Assembly: GCA_036517235.1 (NCBI GenBank)
Contig: DATDXL010000023.1
Coordinates: 1-20,485, forward strand
DNA length: 20,485 nt
From: 2-02-FULL-46-13 sp036517235
GTDB taxonomy: Bacteria > Patescibacteriota > Minisyncoccia > Phycocordibacterales > DSPV01
Direction of reading: 5' to 3'
Positions 12,223 to 19,523 of this stretch are shown one piece after another. Below the pieces are notes generated by a model. That model did not search any database, was not told the origin of the DNA, and saw nothing but the letters and a program-made list of their open reading frames with translations. The first letter of the stretch is position 1. Every line of letters begins with the position of its first letter. The position numbers were made by a program, and so were the translations under genes.

Positions 12223-13227
12223 ATGATGAAACCAGTCCACGCGCATTACTACGAGGTAGAGGCGGACACCCATACAGAGTTGGGAGAGAAGCTCGGTATA
12301 CTTTTCGGCCCGTTGACGGAGCGTACTATCGCCCGTGCGCGAAAGCAGAAAGGGTGGGAAGAGAAAGTGGCCGTATCAAAACCGCTTCTTGTAGAGACGC
12401 AAACATATTTTCCGGAGTACGCGGAAGAATTGGAGGCGTATGCCAGAGTGGCCGGTGTGCCGTTTTTAGACATGTGGGTGCTCAGCCTTGAGGGTGAGCT
12501 CGATTCTGTGGGATATGAGAAATGTACGACGGTCGTAACGAACGGCGGCAAGCTTATTCTCCACAATGAGGATTGGAAGCATGGGAAAGATTCCATTTGC
12601 ATACTCAAAAGGAAATTACCTGGTCTGACGACCCTCGAACTACACTACTACAGCGCTCCCTTGGGCGGGACGTCGATCACGGTGAACTCGCGGGGCTCTC
12701 TGCAAGCCATTGATACGCTTACCCATCGCGATAAGCGCGTTGGCGTACCCAGGAATGTCATAGCCCGCTGGCTTTCCGAGACCAGTGGAACCGAGGCTGA
12801 TTTTGAAGAACTTCAGTCACTCCCTCGCTCGTCGGGATACAATCACATTTTTGTCGATAGAAGAGGCACCGTGCGCAACATAGAGAGCTCGGCGACGCAG
12901 GTTGAGATATGCAAGCCAGCCCTACCATTCGCGCATACGAACCATTTTCTACTGGAGAGGATGAGGGAGTATGAGGCAAGAATGGAGGACGCCCTCACAT
13001 TCACGCGGTATCAGTGCGCCTGCGAGCTCATGAAAGAGACGATGACCGTGGCCGAAGCAAAAGCTCTTTGCGACAACACATCGTGTGGGGGGAAGGCGAG
13101 TATCGCGAATTACGAGACTATCGGAAAAGTCGTCGTTGATCTTGAGCGCTCCAACGCAAAGATCTGGCTTAAGCGGGAAAGCGACAAAGGGTGGGTGGAC
13201 TATTCCTTAGATTTCATGGTTGTGTGA
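12223..13227 (+). CDS. C45-type (acyl-transferase/amidase) Ntn-hydrolase
   Basis: The 334-aa protein belongs to the family of penicillin acyltransferase AAT and related C45 peptidases, Ntn-hydrolases that cut or transfer amide-linked acyl groups. The expected nucleophile is C101 in EKCTTVV; family members self-cleave just before this Cys. The motif LHNEDW (113-118) corresponds to the conserved Asn-x-Asp-Trp. FPEYAEELEAYARVAGVPF (about 63-81) is a typical N-terminal signature of the family. There is no signal peptide, so action in the cytoplasm is likely. The substrate is unknown. A membrane-anchored carboxypeptidase pair follows, which could mean a shared role in peptide or cell-wall fragment processing, but the intervening repeat element makes cotranscription doubtful. 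Confidence 0.82.
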   Translation: MMKPVHAHYYEVEADTHTELGEKLGILFGPLTERTIARARKQKGWEEKVAVSKPLLVETQTYFPEYAEELEAYARVAGVPFLDMWVLSLEGELDSVGYEKCTTVVTNGGKLILHNEDWKHGKDSICILKRKLPGLTTLELHYYSAPLGGTSITVNSRGSLQAIDTLTHRDKRVGVPRNVIARWLSETSGTEADFEELQSLPRSSGYNHIFVDRRGTVRNIESSATQVEICKPALPFAHTNHFLLERMREYEARMEDALTFTRYQCACELMKETMTVAEAKALCDNTSCGGKASIANYETIGKVVVDLERSNAKIWLKRESDKGWVDYSLDFMVV

Positions 13228-13292
13228 TTATCTGCATTTTAGCAGAGGGATTGGTACGAGGTTATCGCGCTCTTTTTTATATACACTTTTCA

Positions 13293-13301
13293 TGGTATAC
13301 T
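13293..13301 (+). promoter_or_regulatory. Extended -10 promoter before the second MNPV element
   Basis: TGGTATACT (TGnTATACT) ends 9 nt before the ATG of the element ORF at 13311. It is probably the original promoter of the M14 genes, now separated from them by the element. Confidence 0.55.
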
Positions 13302-13310
13302 CAGTTCACA

Positions 13311-13557
13311 ATGAATCCCGTTAAAAGCTGCGGAAAGTGGACTTATAACGTGTGTTTAAGAATCATGCAAAACAGTCGAATTAAATATTATAAGATACTA
13401 AATTCAAGCAGAGACGGATTGTACGTTTCTTGTCCCGAACCAAGAATCCTATCGGATTCTGCTACGGGACATGTAGTGTCGCAAGTAGCTATTAGTACTA
13501 ACTTCTCGCCCCGTGGCATTTCGATGTCTGGAGAAATGCATTGGGGCTTCTAACGGG
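13311..13557 (+). mobile_element. Inverted-repeat element, copy 2 (MNPV-type, about 243 bp)
   Basis: The ends are TCCCGTTA (13316-13323) and TAACGGGA (13551-13558), with ATGAA before the left and overlapping the right, as in copy 1. The interior is rich in nested helices: TGTCCCG/CGGGACA (13431-13437, 13465-13471) encloses AGAATCC/GGATTCT with a TATC loop (13443-13460). GCCCC..GCATTTC (13508-13522) pairs with GAAATGC..GGGGC (13533-13547). It reads as an 80-codon ORF starting MNPVKSC (13311-13553), which I regard as repeat-derived. The interior differs from copy 1 apart from the ends. The right end meets the ATG of the M14 gene at 13558. Confidence 0.6.
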
Positions 13558-14466
13558 ATGAAAAAGATTATCATCGCGGTTATTATCATTGTTGTACTCG
13601 GCGGTATCGGCATCTATTACGTTATGAAGAGTCCTTCCGATACGCTGAATGTAACGCAAGATCAAACAGCTACGAGCACTTCAACGACTGGCACGGAACA
13701 GAATGTGCGTGGTGGCACTGGAGCGACGGTCATCGGCAAGTCAAGCGGCGGTCGCGATATCATCGCATACACCTATGGTACCGGTACCACGACCAAACTC
13801 CTTTTTGTCGGCGGTATCCACGGCGGCTATGAGTGGAACACGGTACTCGTAGCGCAGGCGCTTGCGGACTATCTCAAAGTGACGCCGAGCGTAATCCCCT
13901 CGAATATTCAGGTAACCGTTATCCCGGTATTGAATCCTGACGGCTTGGTTAAAGTCGTCGGCACTACGACGGGGAACTTTACATCGGCGAATGTCTCATC
14001 CTCGCAAGAGGTGCAGATATCTGGCCGCTTCAACGGCAACACCGTAGACCTCAACCGTAACTTCGACTGTGATTGGCAATCAACCGGCACCTGGCAGAGT
14101 ACTTCCGTTAGCGGTGGCGATAGTGCGTTCTCGGAGCCGGAAAGCCATGCCATTAAAGCGTATGTGGAGACTCAAAAGCCGACAGCGGTCATCGTTTGGT
14201 ACAGCGCGGCCGGTGGCGTCTTTGCCTCCAGCTGTCACAACGGTGTTTCATCCAAGACGCGCACAATCATGAACACCTTTGCTAAGGCTTCCGGTTATCC
14301 AGCTCATGAGGTCTTCAACTACTACGCTATCACGGGAGATATGACGAACTGGCTCGCGAAAGAGAACATCCCCGCCATCAGCGTCCTTCTTACCACGCAT
14401 GACAGCGTTGAGTGGGATAAAAATCAGGCAGGTATCAAGGCACTGTTCGATTATTACGCCAAATAA
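13558..14466 (+). CDS. Membrane-anchored M14-like carboxypeptidase, catalytically degenerate
   Basis: A 302-aa product with an N-terminal membrane anchor (about 3-22), a Ser/Thr-rich linker and an M14 zinc carboxypeptidase fold facing the outside. Retained features are GGIHGGYEWN (H88, E92 as the first two zinc ligands), VLNPDG and DLNRNFDC (N166/R167 region). Compared with the next gene, two key positions are changed: the third zinc ligand His is Tyr (Y215 in VIVWYSAAGG) and the catalytic Glu is Leu (L277 in ISVLLTTH). It may therefore be a pseudoenzyme that binds substrate or partners its active paralogue. Start ATG 13558 is at the edge of the inverted-repeat element; an upstream in-frame start at 13513 would be inside that element. 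The stop overlaps the start of the paralogue (TAATG), so translation is coupled. Confidence 0.85.
   Translation: MKKIIIAVIIIVVLGGIGIYYVMKSPSDTLNVTQDQTATSTSTTGTEQNVRGGTGATVIGKSSGGRDIIAYTYGTGTTTKLLFVGGIHGGYEWNTVLVAQALADYLKVTPSVIPSNIQVTVIPVLNPDGLVKVVGTTTGNFTSANVSSSQEVQISGRFNGNTVDLNRNFDCDWQSTGTWQSTSVSGGDSAFSEPESHAIKAYVETQKPTAVIVWYSAAGGVFASSCHNGVSSKTRTIMNTFAKASGYPAHEVFNYYAITGDMTNWLAKENIPAISVLLTTHDSVEWDKNQAGIKALFDYYAK
13770..13840 (+). repeat. 71-bp exact repeat, copy A (M14 zinc-site region)
   Basis: These 71 bases are identical to 14660-14730, including third codon positions. They encode TYGTGTTTKLLFVGGIHGG and on to EWN. Sequence outside the block is far more diverged between the paralogues. 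Confidence 0.95.
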
Positions 14467-15368
14467 TGCCGATCTCTACCTTTAGGTGGATCATTGCGAC
14501 GATTCTCGTTGCTGGCGCCTTAGGTGTCGGTAGCATCGTTTTTTTCCGCTGGTCCTCTAAGGTGCCGGAGCCGACGACGGAAAAGAATGTCGGACAGGAA
14601 GGCAGCGCAAGACGTAGTGTCATCGGAACCTCGGTAGAGGGGCGCATGATAGAGGCGTTCACCTATGGTACCGGTACCACGACCAAACTCCTTTTTGTCG
14701 GCGGTATCCACGGCGGCTATGAGTGGAACAGCGTGCTTCTCGCGTACGCGTTCATGGATTATCTTGATGCTAATCCAAATGCCATTCCTACCAATCTGAC
14801 GCTTACGGTGATACCGTCCGCCAACCCTGACGGTGTGTATAGAATAATCAAGAGAGAAGGGCGTTTTTCCGCAACGGAGGCACCGGTAAAAGAGAAAACC
14901 GTATCGGGCCGTGTGAATGCACACGACGTAGACCTCAACCGGAATTTCGACTGCAATTGGAAAGCTACGAGCACCTGGCAGGGGAATATCGTGAGCGCCG
15001 GGTCAGCGCCGTTCTCCGAGCCCGAAGCCAAAGCTGTCAGGAGTTTTGTTTTAAATTCTCATCCGGATGCCGTGATTTTCTGGCATAGCCAGGCTGGCGC
15101 GGTTTACGCGTCAGAGTGCAAAAACGGCATTCTCCCAAAGACGTTGGACATCATGAATGCGTATGCGGGCGCCGCTACGTATTCTGCCGTTGAGTCATTC
15201 GATAGCTACGAGATAACGGGAGATTCCGAAGGTTGGCTCGCGTCTATCGGCATTCCTGCTATCACGGTTGAGCTCCAGACGCACGAGACTATTGAATGGG
15301 AGCGCAACCTCGCGGGCATCAAGGCGCTTTTTGCATACTACACGCGCAGGGAAGGGGGACGACCCTAG
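14466..15368 (+). CDS. Membrane-anchored M14 zinc carboxypeptidase
   Basis: A 300-aa paralogue of the preceding gene, with an N-terminal signal anchor (about 8-27) and the catalytic domain outside the membrane. All expected M14 residues are visible: zinc ligands H82 and E86 (GGIHGGYEWN), third ligand H207 (FWHSQAG), NRNF (158-161) and catalytic Glu E269 (ITVELQTHE). The spacing HxxxE between the first two ligands is one longer than the HxxE of classic carboxypeptidase A, and both copies share it. M14 enzymes remove C-terminal residues from peptides or peptidoglycan stems. The substrate here is unknown: uptake of peptides or wall remodelling are both plausible in a host-associated bacterium. 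The ATG overlaps the upstream stop by one base. Confidence 0.9.
   Translation: MPISTFRWIIATILVAGALGVGSIVFFRWSSKVPEPTTEKNVGQEGSARRSVIGTSVEGRMIEAFTYGTGTTTKLLFVGGIHGGYEWNSVLLAYAFMDYLDANPNAIPTNLTLTVIPSANPDGVYRIIKREGRFSATEAPVKEKTVSGRVNAHDVDLNRNFDCNWKATSTWQGNIVSAGSAPFSEPEAKAVRSFVLNSHPDAVIFWHSQAGAVYASECKNGILPKTLDIMNAYAGAATYSAVESFDSYEITGDSEGWLASIGIPAITVELQTHETIEWERNLAGIKALFAYYTRREGGRP
14660..14730 (+). repeat. 71-bp exact repeat, copy B (M14 zinc-site region)
   Basis: Identical to 13770-13840, with divergence starting at the next base on each side. The sharp borders point to recent gene conversion between the tandem paralogues. Confidence 0.95.
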
Positions 15369-15441
15369 ACCTTTAAGGAAAGTCGAGTCGACCAAAGGCT
15401 CTCCTTGAGCGGTGTGTGCTGTTGTATACTACTCAACAGCT

Positions 15442-15882
15442 ATGAACCTGCGCTGCCCTTCATTCTCGGACGGTGGGTTGATCCCCGCCACCTATACTTG
15501 CCAAGGAGATGATGTTCGTCCTCCGCTTTTTATCGTTGACCCTCCTGAATCCGTCAAAAGCTTCGCTATTATCGTCTCGGATCCCAACGCTTCGAGCGGG
15601 GATTTCGTGCACTGGCTCATCTGGGATATCAGTCCTTCGGTGCGTGACATAGAGGAACGTATGACGCCTCTCGGCGCCATCGAGGGAACGAGCGATTTCG
15701 GAGAAGTCGGTTGGGGCGGTCCATGTCCGCCTTCTGGTACGCATCGCTACGAATTCCGTTTGTACGCCTTGGATGCGGTCATTGGGTTGTCTCCCACAAG
15801 CACGAAGAGGGAAGTTCGCGCTGCGCTTGAGGGGCACATCATAGGAGAATCACTGCTCGTCGGTTTCTATAGGAAGGGGTAG
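15442..15882 (+). CDS. YbhB/YbcL family PEBP (Raf-kinase-inhibitor-like) protein
   Basis: A 146-aa cytoplasmic protein of the phosphatidylethanolamine-binding protein family. Landmarks are FSDGGLIPATYTCQGDDVRPPL near the N-terminus, VSDPNA..DFVHWLIWDI, and GGPCPPSGTHRYEFRLYALD. The family binds small anionic ligands. Bacterial members such as YbhB have no settled function. ATG 15442 is chosen over an upstream GTG/TTG-type start at 15412 because TATACT at 15425-15430 is a good -10 only 11 nt before it, which would leave a near-leaderless mRNA. The gene converges with the response regulator gene at 15894 with an 11-bp gap. No clear terminator lies between them. Confidence 0.92.
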   Translation: MNLRCPSFSDGGLIPATYTCQGDDVRPPLFIVDPPESVKSFAIIVSDPNASSGDFVHWLIWDISPSVRDIEERMTPLGAIEGTSDFGEVGWGGPCPPSGTHRYEFRLYALDAVIGLSPTSTKREVRAALEGHIIGESLLVGFYRKG

Positions 15883-15893
15883 GGATGCGCGTC

Positions 15894-16262
15894 CTATGAC
15901 GCTGATACCGTTTTTACCAATTCGTCAAGATTGATGTTTGTCTTGAGTATATACTCGCGGACTCCTTTCCCAACCGCGTGAGCTACATTGGTGACATCGT
16001 CAAGTCCTGTGAGCATGATGACGCGCGCTGTTTTTCCCCACGCGTCAGTACGCACCTTATTGAGCATTTGCCACCCGTTCATTTTTGGCATCATAACATC
16101 AAGAAGAATGACCTCCGGATGCCATTCGAGCGCTTTTTTCAGACCCTCCTCTCCGTTAGGGGCATCAGCAACTTCGAAACCGGATGCTCCCAACTTGTCC
16201 ATGAGCACCATCCGCAGATTGTCATCATCGTCGACCACCAACACTTTTTTCTTATTTTCCAT
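15894..16262 (-). CDS. Single-domain response regulator (CheY-like)
   Basis: The 122-aa protein is only a receiver domain. The acidic pocket is D11-D13 (VLVVDDDDN), the phosphoacceptor D55 (VILLDVMMPKMNG), the switch Thr T85 and the conserved Lys K107 (YILKT). There is no DNA-binding output domain, so it probably acts through protein contacts or in a phosphorelay. It begins 31 nt after the histidine kinase stop on the same strand, a typical two-component pair, and is almost certainly phosphorylated by that kinase. Confidence 0.93.
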   Translation of the reverse strand: MENKKKVLVVDDDDNLRMVLMDKLGASGFEVADAPNGEEGLKKALEWHPEVILLDVMMPKMNGWQMLNKVRTDAWGKTARVIMLTGLDDVTNVAHAVGKGVREYILKTNINLDELVKTVSAS

Positions 16263-16293
16263 AGTAGTACCTTTCTTGCGTTACTATTACTAA

Positions 16294-17622
16294 TCACTTC
16301 AAGGTTAACGTAAAACTACTGCCTTTATTCTCTTCAGAGACAAAATCTATGCTACCCCCCAATGTCTCTATCAATGATTGTACCAGATACAGCCCCAGCC
16401 CGGTTCCCTGACTACTGCTCAGACTGCGCACGTTGCTTGCCCTATAGAGTTTTGTAAAGATACGGTCTTTTTCCGCTGCCGGTATCCCATACCCTGTGTC
16501 ACTGACGGTGATCTGTTTCTGACCTCCGGAGTCGACCAAGGTGATGGTCACCGTTCCTTCATCAGGAGTATATTTTACCGCATTTGAGATTAGATTGTGA
16601 ATGATGATACGCAAGAGTTTAGGGTCGCTCTGGATATTTTCAAAGAGACCGTTGTAGCGCTCATCAATACGGAGTCTCTTTTTTTCGATTTGCGGGCCGA
16701 GCTCAAGCACGATGCTTCGGCACACCTCTTGCACGTTGGTCGGCCCGATATCTACGGTCAATGATCCGATCTCAATACGAGAGACATTGAGCAAGGTGTC
16801 CACCAAATCGATCATGTCGCGATTCACATTGCCTAGTCTGGTCATATAATCCCTCTGTTTTTCCGTGAGCTCTCCGATATCACCAGAAAGCAGCATATCC
16901 GCGAGCCATTTTATGGCGGCAATGGGTGCGCGAAGCTGATGGGAGGCGAGCGACAAAAATTGGGTTTTTGCCTGGTCGAGGCGTTTCTGGTCGGAGATAT
17001 CAAAGAGACTCGCTAGTCCTACGCTCTTCTCGTCCATGGGGTGTTTGATATCGAAGACTGAGAGTAGGACCCATTTTTCCTCTCCGCTCTTGGTAACCAT
17101 CCGTATCTCTTCACGGTTAAGTGCCACACCAGAGTTATAGAATTGCATCAGGCGTGAAGCCCGTTCATCCTCGCCTTCCGCTCGAAAAGAAAAGAGTACC
17201 TTGCCCTCGATTTCTTCGGGAACGACTCCGAAGAAACGCAGAGCGGCGTTATTGGGGTTATGTATTTCTCCTTTTGCGTCAAGCGTCAGATAGGGGATAG
17301 GAGCGCCCTCATAGAGACGTCTGAATTGATCGCGCGAGAGCGCGAGCCATTTCATTGATTCACCCGCGATCAAAGCCGCCCTGGATTTTGAGGTAAGGAG
17401 AAGATAAACGATATACGCGATGAGCGTACCTACAACGATAAATGTTATAGAGAGAAAGAGAAACTGGAAGTTCTCGATAGACATACGATTCCCTAAGAAT
17501 TGAGTCGGGTCGCTATATATCTTTTCGAGTATTGGGAACGAGAGCAGGAATACGATGAGCCATACGGTTATAACGGCTATAGCGATGCTAACAGGTCGTA
17601 GTGTACTGTTTTTTTCTGCCAT
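16294..17622 (-). CDS. Membrane PAS-domain sensor histidine kinase
   Basis: The 442-aa kinase has two N-terminal membrane helices (about 12-31 and 53-76) around a short outer loop of about 20 residues, then a PAS domain (about 95-215, with PYLTLDAKGEIHNPNNAALRFFG). The dimerisation/phosphotransfer region carries the H-box FLSLASHQLRAPIAAIK with phosphorylated H228. The ATP-binding domain has the N-box HNLISNAVKYTP (342-353), G1 DTGYGIP (375-381) and G2 GTGLGLYL (406-413). The small outer loop means the signal is probably sensed in the membrane or by the PAS domain. It pairs with the CheY-like regulator just downstream. The promoter is TATACT at 17647-17642 on the minus strand, and a 15-bp palindrome covers the likely start of transcription. 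Confidence 0.95.
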   Translation of the reverse strand: MAEKNSTLRPVSIAIAVITVWLIVFLLSFPILEKIYSDPTQFLGNRMSIENFQFLFLSITFIVVGTLIAYIVYLLLTSKSRAALIAGESMKWLALSRDQFRRLYEGAPIPYLTLDAKGEIHNPNNAALRFFGVVPEEIEGKVLFSFRAEGEDERASRLMQFYNSGVALNREEIRMVTKSGEEKWVLLSVFDIKHPMDEKSVGLASLFDISDQKRLDQAKTQFLSLASHQLRAPIAAIKWLADMLLSGDIGELTEKQRDYMTRLGNVNRDMIDLVDTLLNVSRIEIGSLTVDIGPTNVQEVCRSIVLELGPQIEKKRLRIDERYNGLFENIQSDPKLLRIIIHNLISNAVKYTPDEGTVTITLVDSGGQKQITVSDTGYGIPAAEKDRIFTKLYRASNVRSLSSSQGTGLGLYLVQSLIETLGGSIDFVSEENKGSSFTLTLK

Positions 17623-17625
17623 AGG

Positions 17626-17647
17626 TGAGAGGTGCTCTCAAAGTATA
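17626..17647 (-). promoter_or_regulatory. Promoter -10 and overlapping palindrome of the kinase operon
   Basis: On the minus strand TATACT (17647-17642) is followed by TGAGAG-CAC-CTCTCA (17640-17626), a perfect 6-bp inverted repeat spanning the predicted transcription start (about 17635). It could be an operator or a 5' mRNA hairpin. No Shine-Dalgarno sequence is seen. Confidence 0.4.
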
Positions 17648-17799
17648 CTACAAAAAATCAGTGTCTCTGAACCAGAGTGCTAATTGGGATAAGAGCGTGG
17701 TTATGCCCGTTTATAAAAAAGTGGGAAAGTAAGGAATCAGGTTTAGGTGTTGAGATGGGCAGGTGCTATACTTAGCGCTTACCAGGAAATTTAAAAACT

Positions 17800-17934
17800 A
17801 TGATGGGATACACTTATGGGTATGGGAATATAGTGGGAGGGCCAAGCGTACTCTGCCTTCTCACGTGGATCGTGGTCATTGTTGACCTGGTGCTTGTGGG
17901 TATTTGGCTCTGGCAACAGATTTCGAAGAAATAA
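17800..17934 (+). CDS. Small Gly/Tyr-rich single-pass membrane protein
   Basis: A 44-aa product not longer than many spurious frames, but with strong signals: an extended -10 (TGCTATACT, 17764-17772) and AGGA 13 nt before the ATG. The N-terminus is MMGYTYGYGNIVGG, followed by one membrane helix (about 17-38) and a short polar tail ending SKK. Peptides of this layout are common in Patescibacteria genomes, mostly without known function. A hairpin with a T-run follows the stop. Confidence 0.65.
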   Translation: MMGYTYGYGNIVGGPSVLCLLTWIVVIVDLVLVGIWLWQQISKK

Positions 17935-17950
17935 TCTTTTTGTCTGCCGC

Positions 17951-17992
17951 AGTTCCTTCTGCAGAAGGAACTCCCCCGTCGCTCTTTTTTTT
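17951..17992 (+). terminator. Probable terminator of the small membrane protein gene
   Basis: AGTTCCTTCTG followed by its exact complement (17951-17972, 22 bp) forms a 9-bp stem with a TGCA loop. A run of eight T (17985-17992) comes 12 nt later, farther than usual, so efficiency is uncertain. Confidence 0.5.
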
Positions 17993-18000
17993 GTTACGTT

Positions 18001-18029
18001 TGCTATACTTAGGCATATACGTTTAAGGA
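18001..18029 (+). promoter_or_regulatory. Promoter and Shine-Dalgarno of the LEA-like gene
   Basis: An extended -10, TGCTATACT (18001-18009), is followed by AAGGA (18025-18029) 6 nt before ATG 18036. The -10 region shares 12 bases (TGCTATACTTAG) with the promoter at 17764. Confidence 0.6.
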
Positions 18030-18035
18030 TTTTTT

Positions 18036-18086
18036 ATGATAGAGAAAATCATCACTGAGGCTAAGAATGCCGTAGTTGCCGTATAA
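18036..18086 (+). pseudogene. 5' coding fragment of the frameshifted LEA-like gene
   Basis: ATG 18036 has a good promoter and Shine-Dalgarno and encodes MIEKIITEAKNAVVAV before TAA 18084-18086. The following frame (-1) continues at once as TGSSDIVAALRDSV into the ORF at 18125. One missing base near 18084 would explain the break. It could be a true mutation, a sequencing or assembly error, or a programmed shift. Confidence 0.6.
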
Positions 18087-18124
18087 CGGGGAGCAGCGAT
18101 ATCGTTGCGGCTCTGCGTGATTCG

Positions 18125-18595
18125 GTGACGGATCAGGTGGTGGGGGCTTTTAAGAGCGCGGAAGCAATAACCGGCGGGGCGATCGGCTCTGTGACCCATA
18201 TCGCACGAGGCGCCGTGAAGGGATTTTCCAGTACGGCGGTAGATATGACCACTGGGGCGGTAGCTGTGGCCGAGAGCGTCATCAATGGAGTCGGTAAAGT
18301 GAGTGGCGATGTGCTGGCGGGAACCACCAATGCGGTCAGAGGTGTGATACAAGGAATTTCCGATACAGGGGGTGATGTCGCGAAGATCGCGGTGAGCGTT
18401 GTTGATGGTGCCATTTCCGCCGCGAAAGACCTCGGGCTCAGCACCGAAGCGGCGGCACACAGCGCAGTTCTAGGCGTGATACAGGCTGCCGATGAGATCG
18501 GCGGCAAGGTCGGGGAGAGCATGAAACAGGCGCTCATCGGCAGCGCGTCCATTCCCAAAGATGTTCTGAAGGCAGCGCTTGGAGAGAAAAAGTAA
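18125..18595 (+). CDS. Ala/Gly-rich LEA-like protein (3' part of a frameshifted gene)
   Basis: From GTG 18125 the frame gives 156 residues, but this start has no ribosome-binding site and the coding signal extends back to about 18086. The likely intact protein ran from 18036 to 18595, about 186 aa. It is a low-complexity helical protein of repeated amphipathic units rich in Ala, Gly, Val and Ser (for example VAESVINGVGKVSGDVLAG, then VIQGISDTGGDVAKIAVSVV), similar in style to LEA or phasin-like proteins. There are no Cys or Trp residues, no membrane helix and no catalytic motif. A role in stress protection or surface association is a guess from composition. The opposite-strand ORFs here are mirrors of its regular codon pattern. 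Confidence 0.65.
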   Translation: MTDQVVGAFKSAEAITGGAIGSVTHIARGAVKGFSSTAVDMTTGAVAVAESVINGVGKVSGDVLAGTTNAVRGVIQGISDTGGDVAKIAVSVVDGAISAAKDLGLSTEAAAHSAVLGVIQAADEIGGKVGESMKQALIGSASIPKDVLKAALGEKK

Positions 18596-18642
18596 TATAC
18601 TCTGCTCTAAAACGTCGGATATAGGGCGTAACCCGAATATCT

Positions 18643-18831
18643 ATGAATAAAAAGATCCTCTTTGTGGCAGGTGGCGTCGTCATTCTCGTCGGTGTTTTTT
18701 TCATGCTTAACAGCCTTCTCCCCCATCAAAAAGGGGTAGCGGACTATAAAGATGCCGAATATATTGCGGTTTCAGAGCTCTTTGAGCTTATGGAGATTAT
18801 GCAGGGAATGGTCTTGTCTTCAAAAAGCTAA
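18643..18831 (+). CDS. Small membrane-anchored protein, possibly a truncated remnant
   Basis: The 62-aa product has an N-terminal signal anchor (about 4-22: ILFVAGGVVILVGVFFM) and a short outer part containing DYKDAEY. In other Patescibacteria I recall longer exported proteins with the same anchor plus a YKDAxY motif, followed by about 120 more residues. This one stops early, so it may be a remnant; the similarity is from memory and unverified. TATACT at 18596-18601 could serve as its -10. Confidence 0.5.
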   Translation: MNKKILFVAGGVVILVGVFFMLNSLLPHQKGVADYKDAEYIAVSELFELMEIMQGMVLSSKS

Positions 18832-18907
18832 AGAACTAGAAAAAGCGGTATTTTCCTCCTTTTCGAAGGTATGGTACTATTTCTGCTATCTATAATACTT
18901 GATTTCG

Positions 18908-19486
18908 ATGAAATACTTCTTCTTAGCATTAAGTGCGCTCCTCCTTCTTTTAGGAGCCTACCTGTATACCACCAGTTCAGATAAGAGCTACGGAGATGCT
19001 TTAGTCGTTATCGCCTCCGAGGATAACGGCCATACGCTCACCTACATCAACCGTCCCCTTAAGCTTTCTTTTTCATATCCGGTTGCCTACAACCTTAGCG
19101 AGTTTGAGGTTACTTCAACCCTGCCCAACCATCACGCCATCGTTCTCACGCCTGTGAGTGCCCTACCACTCCCTAAAGACGGGGAAGGACCTCCGACTAT
19201 CACGATCCAGATATTTCCAAAGAGTACGGATGGACAATCTCTTGAAAGCTGGATAGCCACCACGACAGCTTCGAATTTCCAGCTCTTGGACGGCTCCTTG
19301 GTTCCCGTGACGATCTCGGGCGTTCCTGCCGTGCGCTACCACTGGAGCGGGCTCTATGAGGGAAATACCATCGCTTTCATTCATGGTCCAAACACAATCT
19401 TGCTTTCAGGCATGTACCTTTCACCAGAGGATCCTATCGTCAGCGACTACGAGTCTCTTGTCTCTTCGCTTCGGTTTTCTCGCTAG
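18908..19486 (+). CDS. Membrane-anchored extracytoplasmic protein, PsbP-like
   Basis: A 192-aa product from ATG 18908. TATAAT at 18891-18896 lies 11 nt before it, so a TTG three codons earlier is unlikely to be the start. The N-terminus is a signal anchor (about 1-19, LALSALLLLLGAYLY). The rest is a beta-rich outer domain with LKLSFSYPVAYNLSEFEV, then SLESWIATTTASNF and GVPAVRYHWSGLYEGNTIAFIHG, ending YESLVSSLRFSR. The pattern (FSYP.., a conserved central hydrophobic strand, then SL.F at the end) recalls PsbP/DcrB-like lipoprotein domains. No lipobox Cys is present. The function is unknown. Confidence 0.75.
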   Translation: MKYFFLALSALLLLLGAYLYTTSSDKSYGDALVVIASEDNGHTLTYINRPLKLSFSYPVAYNLSEFEVTSTLPNHHAIVLTPVSALPLPKDGEGPPTITIQIFPKSTDGQSLESWIATTTASNFQLLDGSLVPVTISGVPAVRYHWSGLYEGNTIAFIHGPNTILLSGMYLSPEDPIVSDYESLVSSLRFSR

Positions 19487-19523
19487 TGGGCGCTTTTTCT
19501 GAAATAGTGTAAAATACCTCTTC

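Noticed and set aside
9938..13272. 14-bp exact repeat AGGTTATCGCGCTC at 9938-9951 and 13259-13272
   Set aside because: One such match is expected by chance in a 20-kb window, and the contexts are unrelated.
18023..18558. Minus-strand ORFs of 141-145 codons opposite the LEA-like gene
   Set aside because: The sense frame has the promoter and Shine-Dalgarno. The mirror frames arise from its regular Ala/Gly/Val codons.
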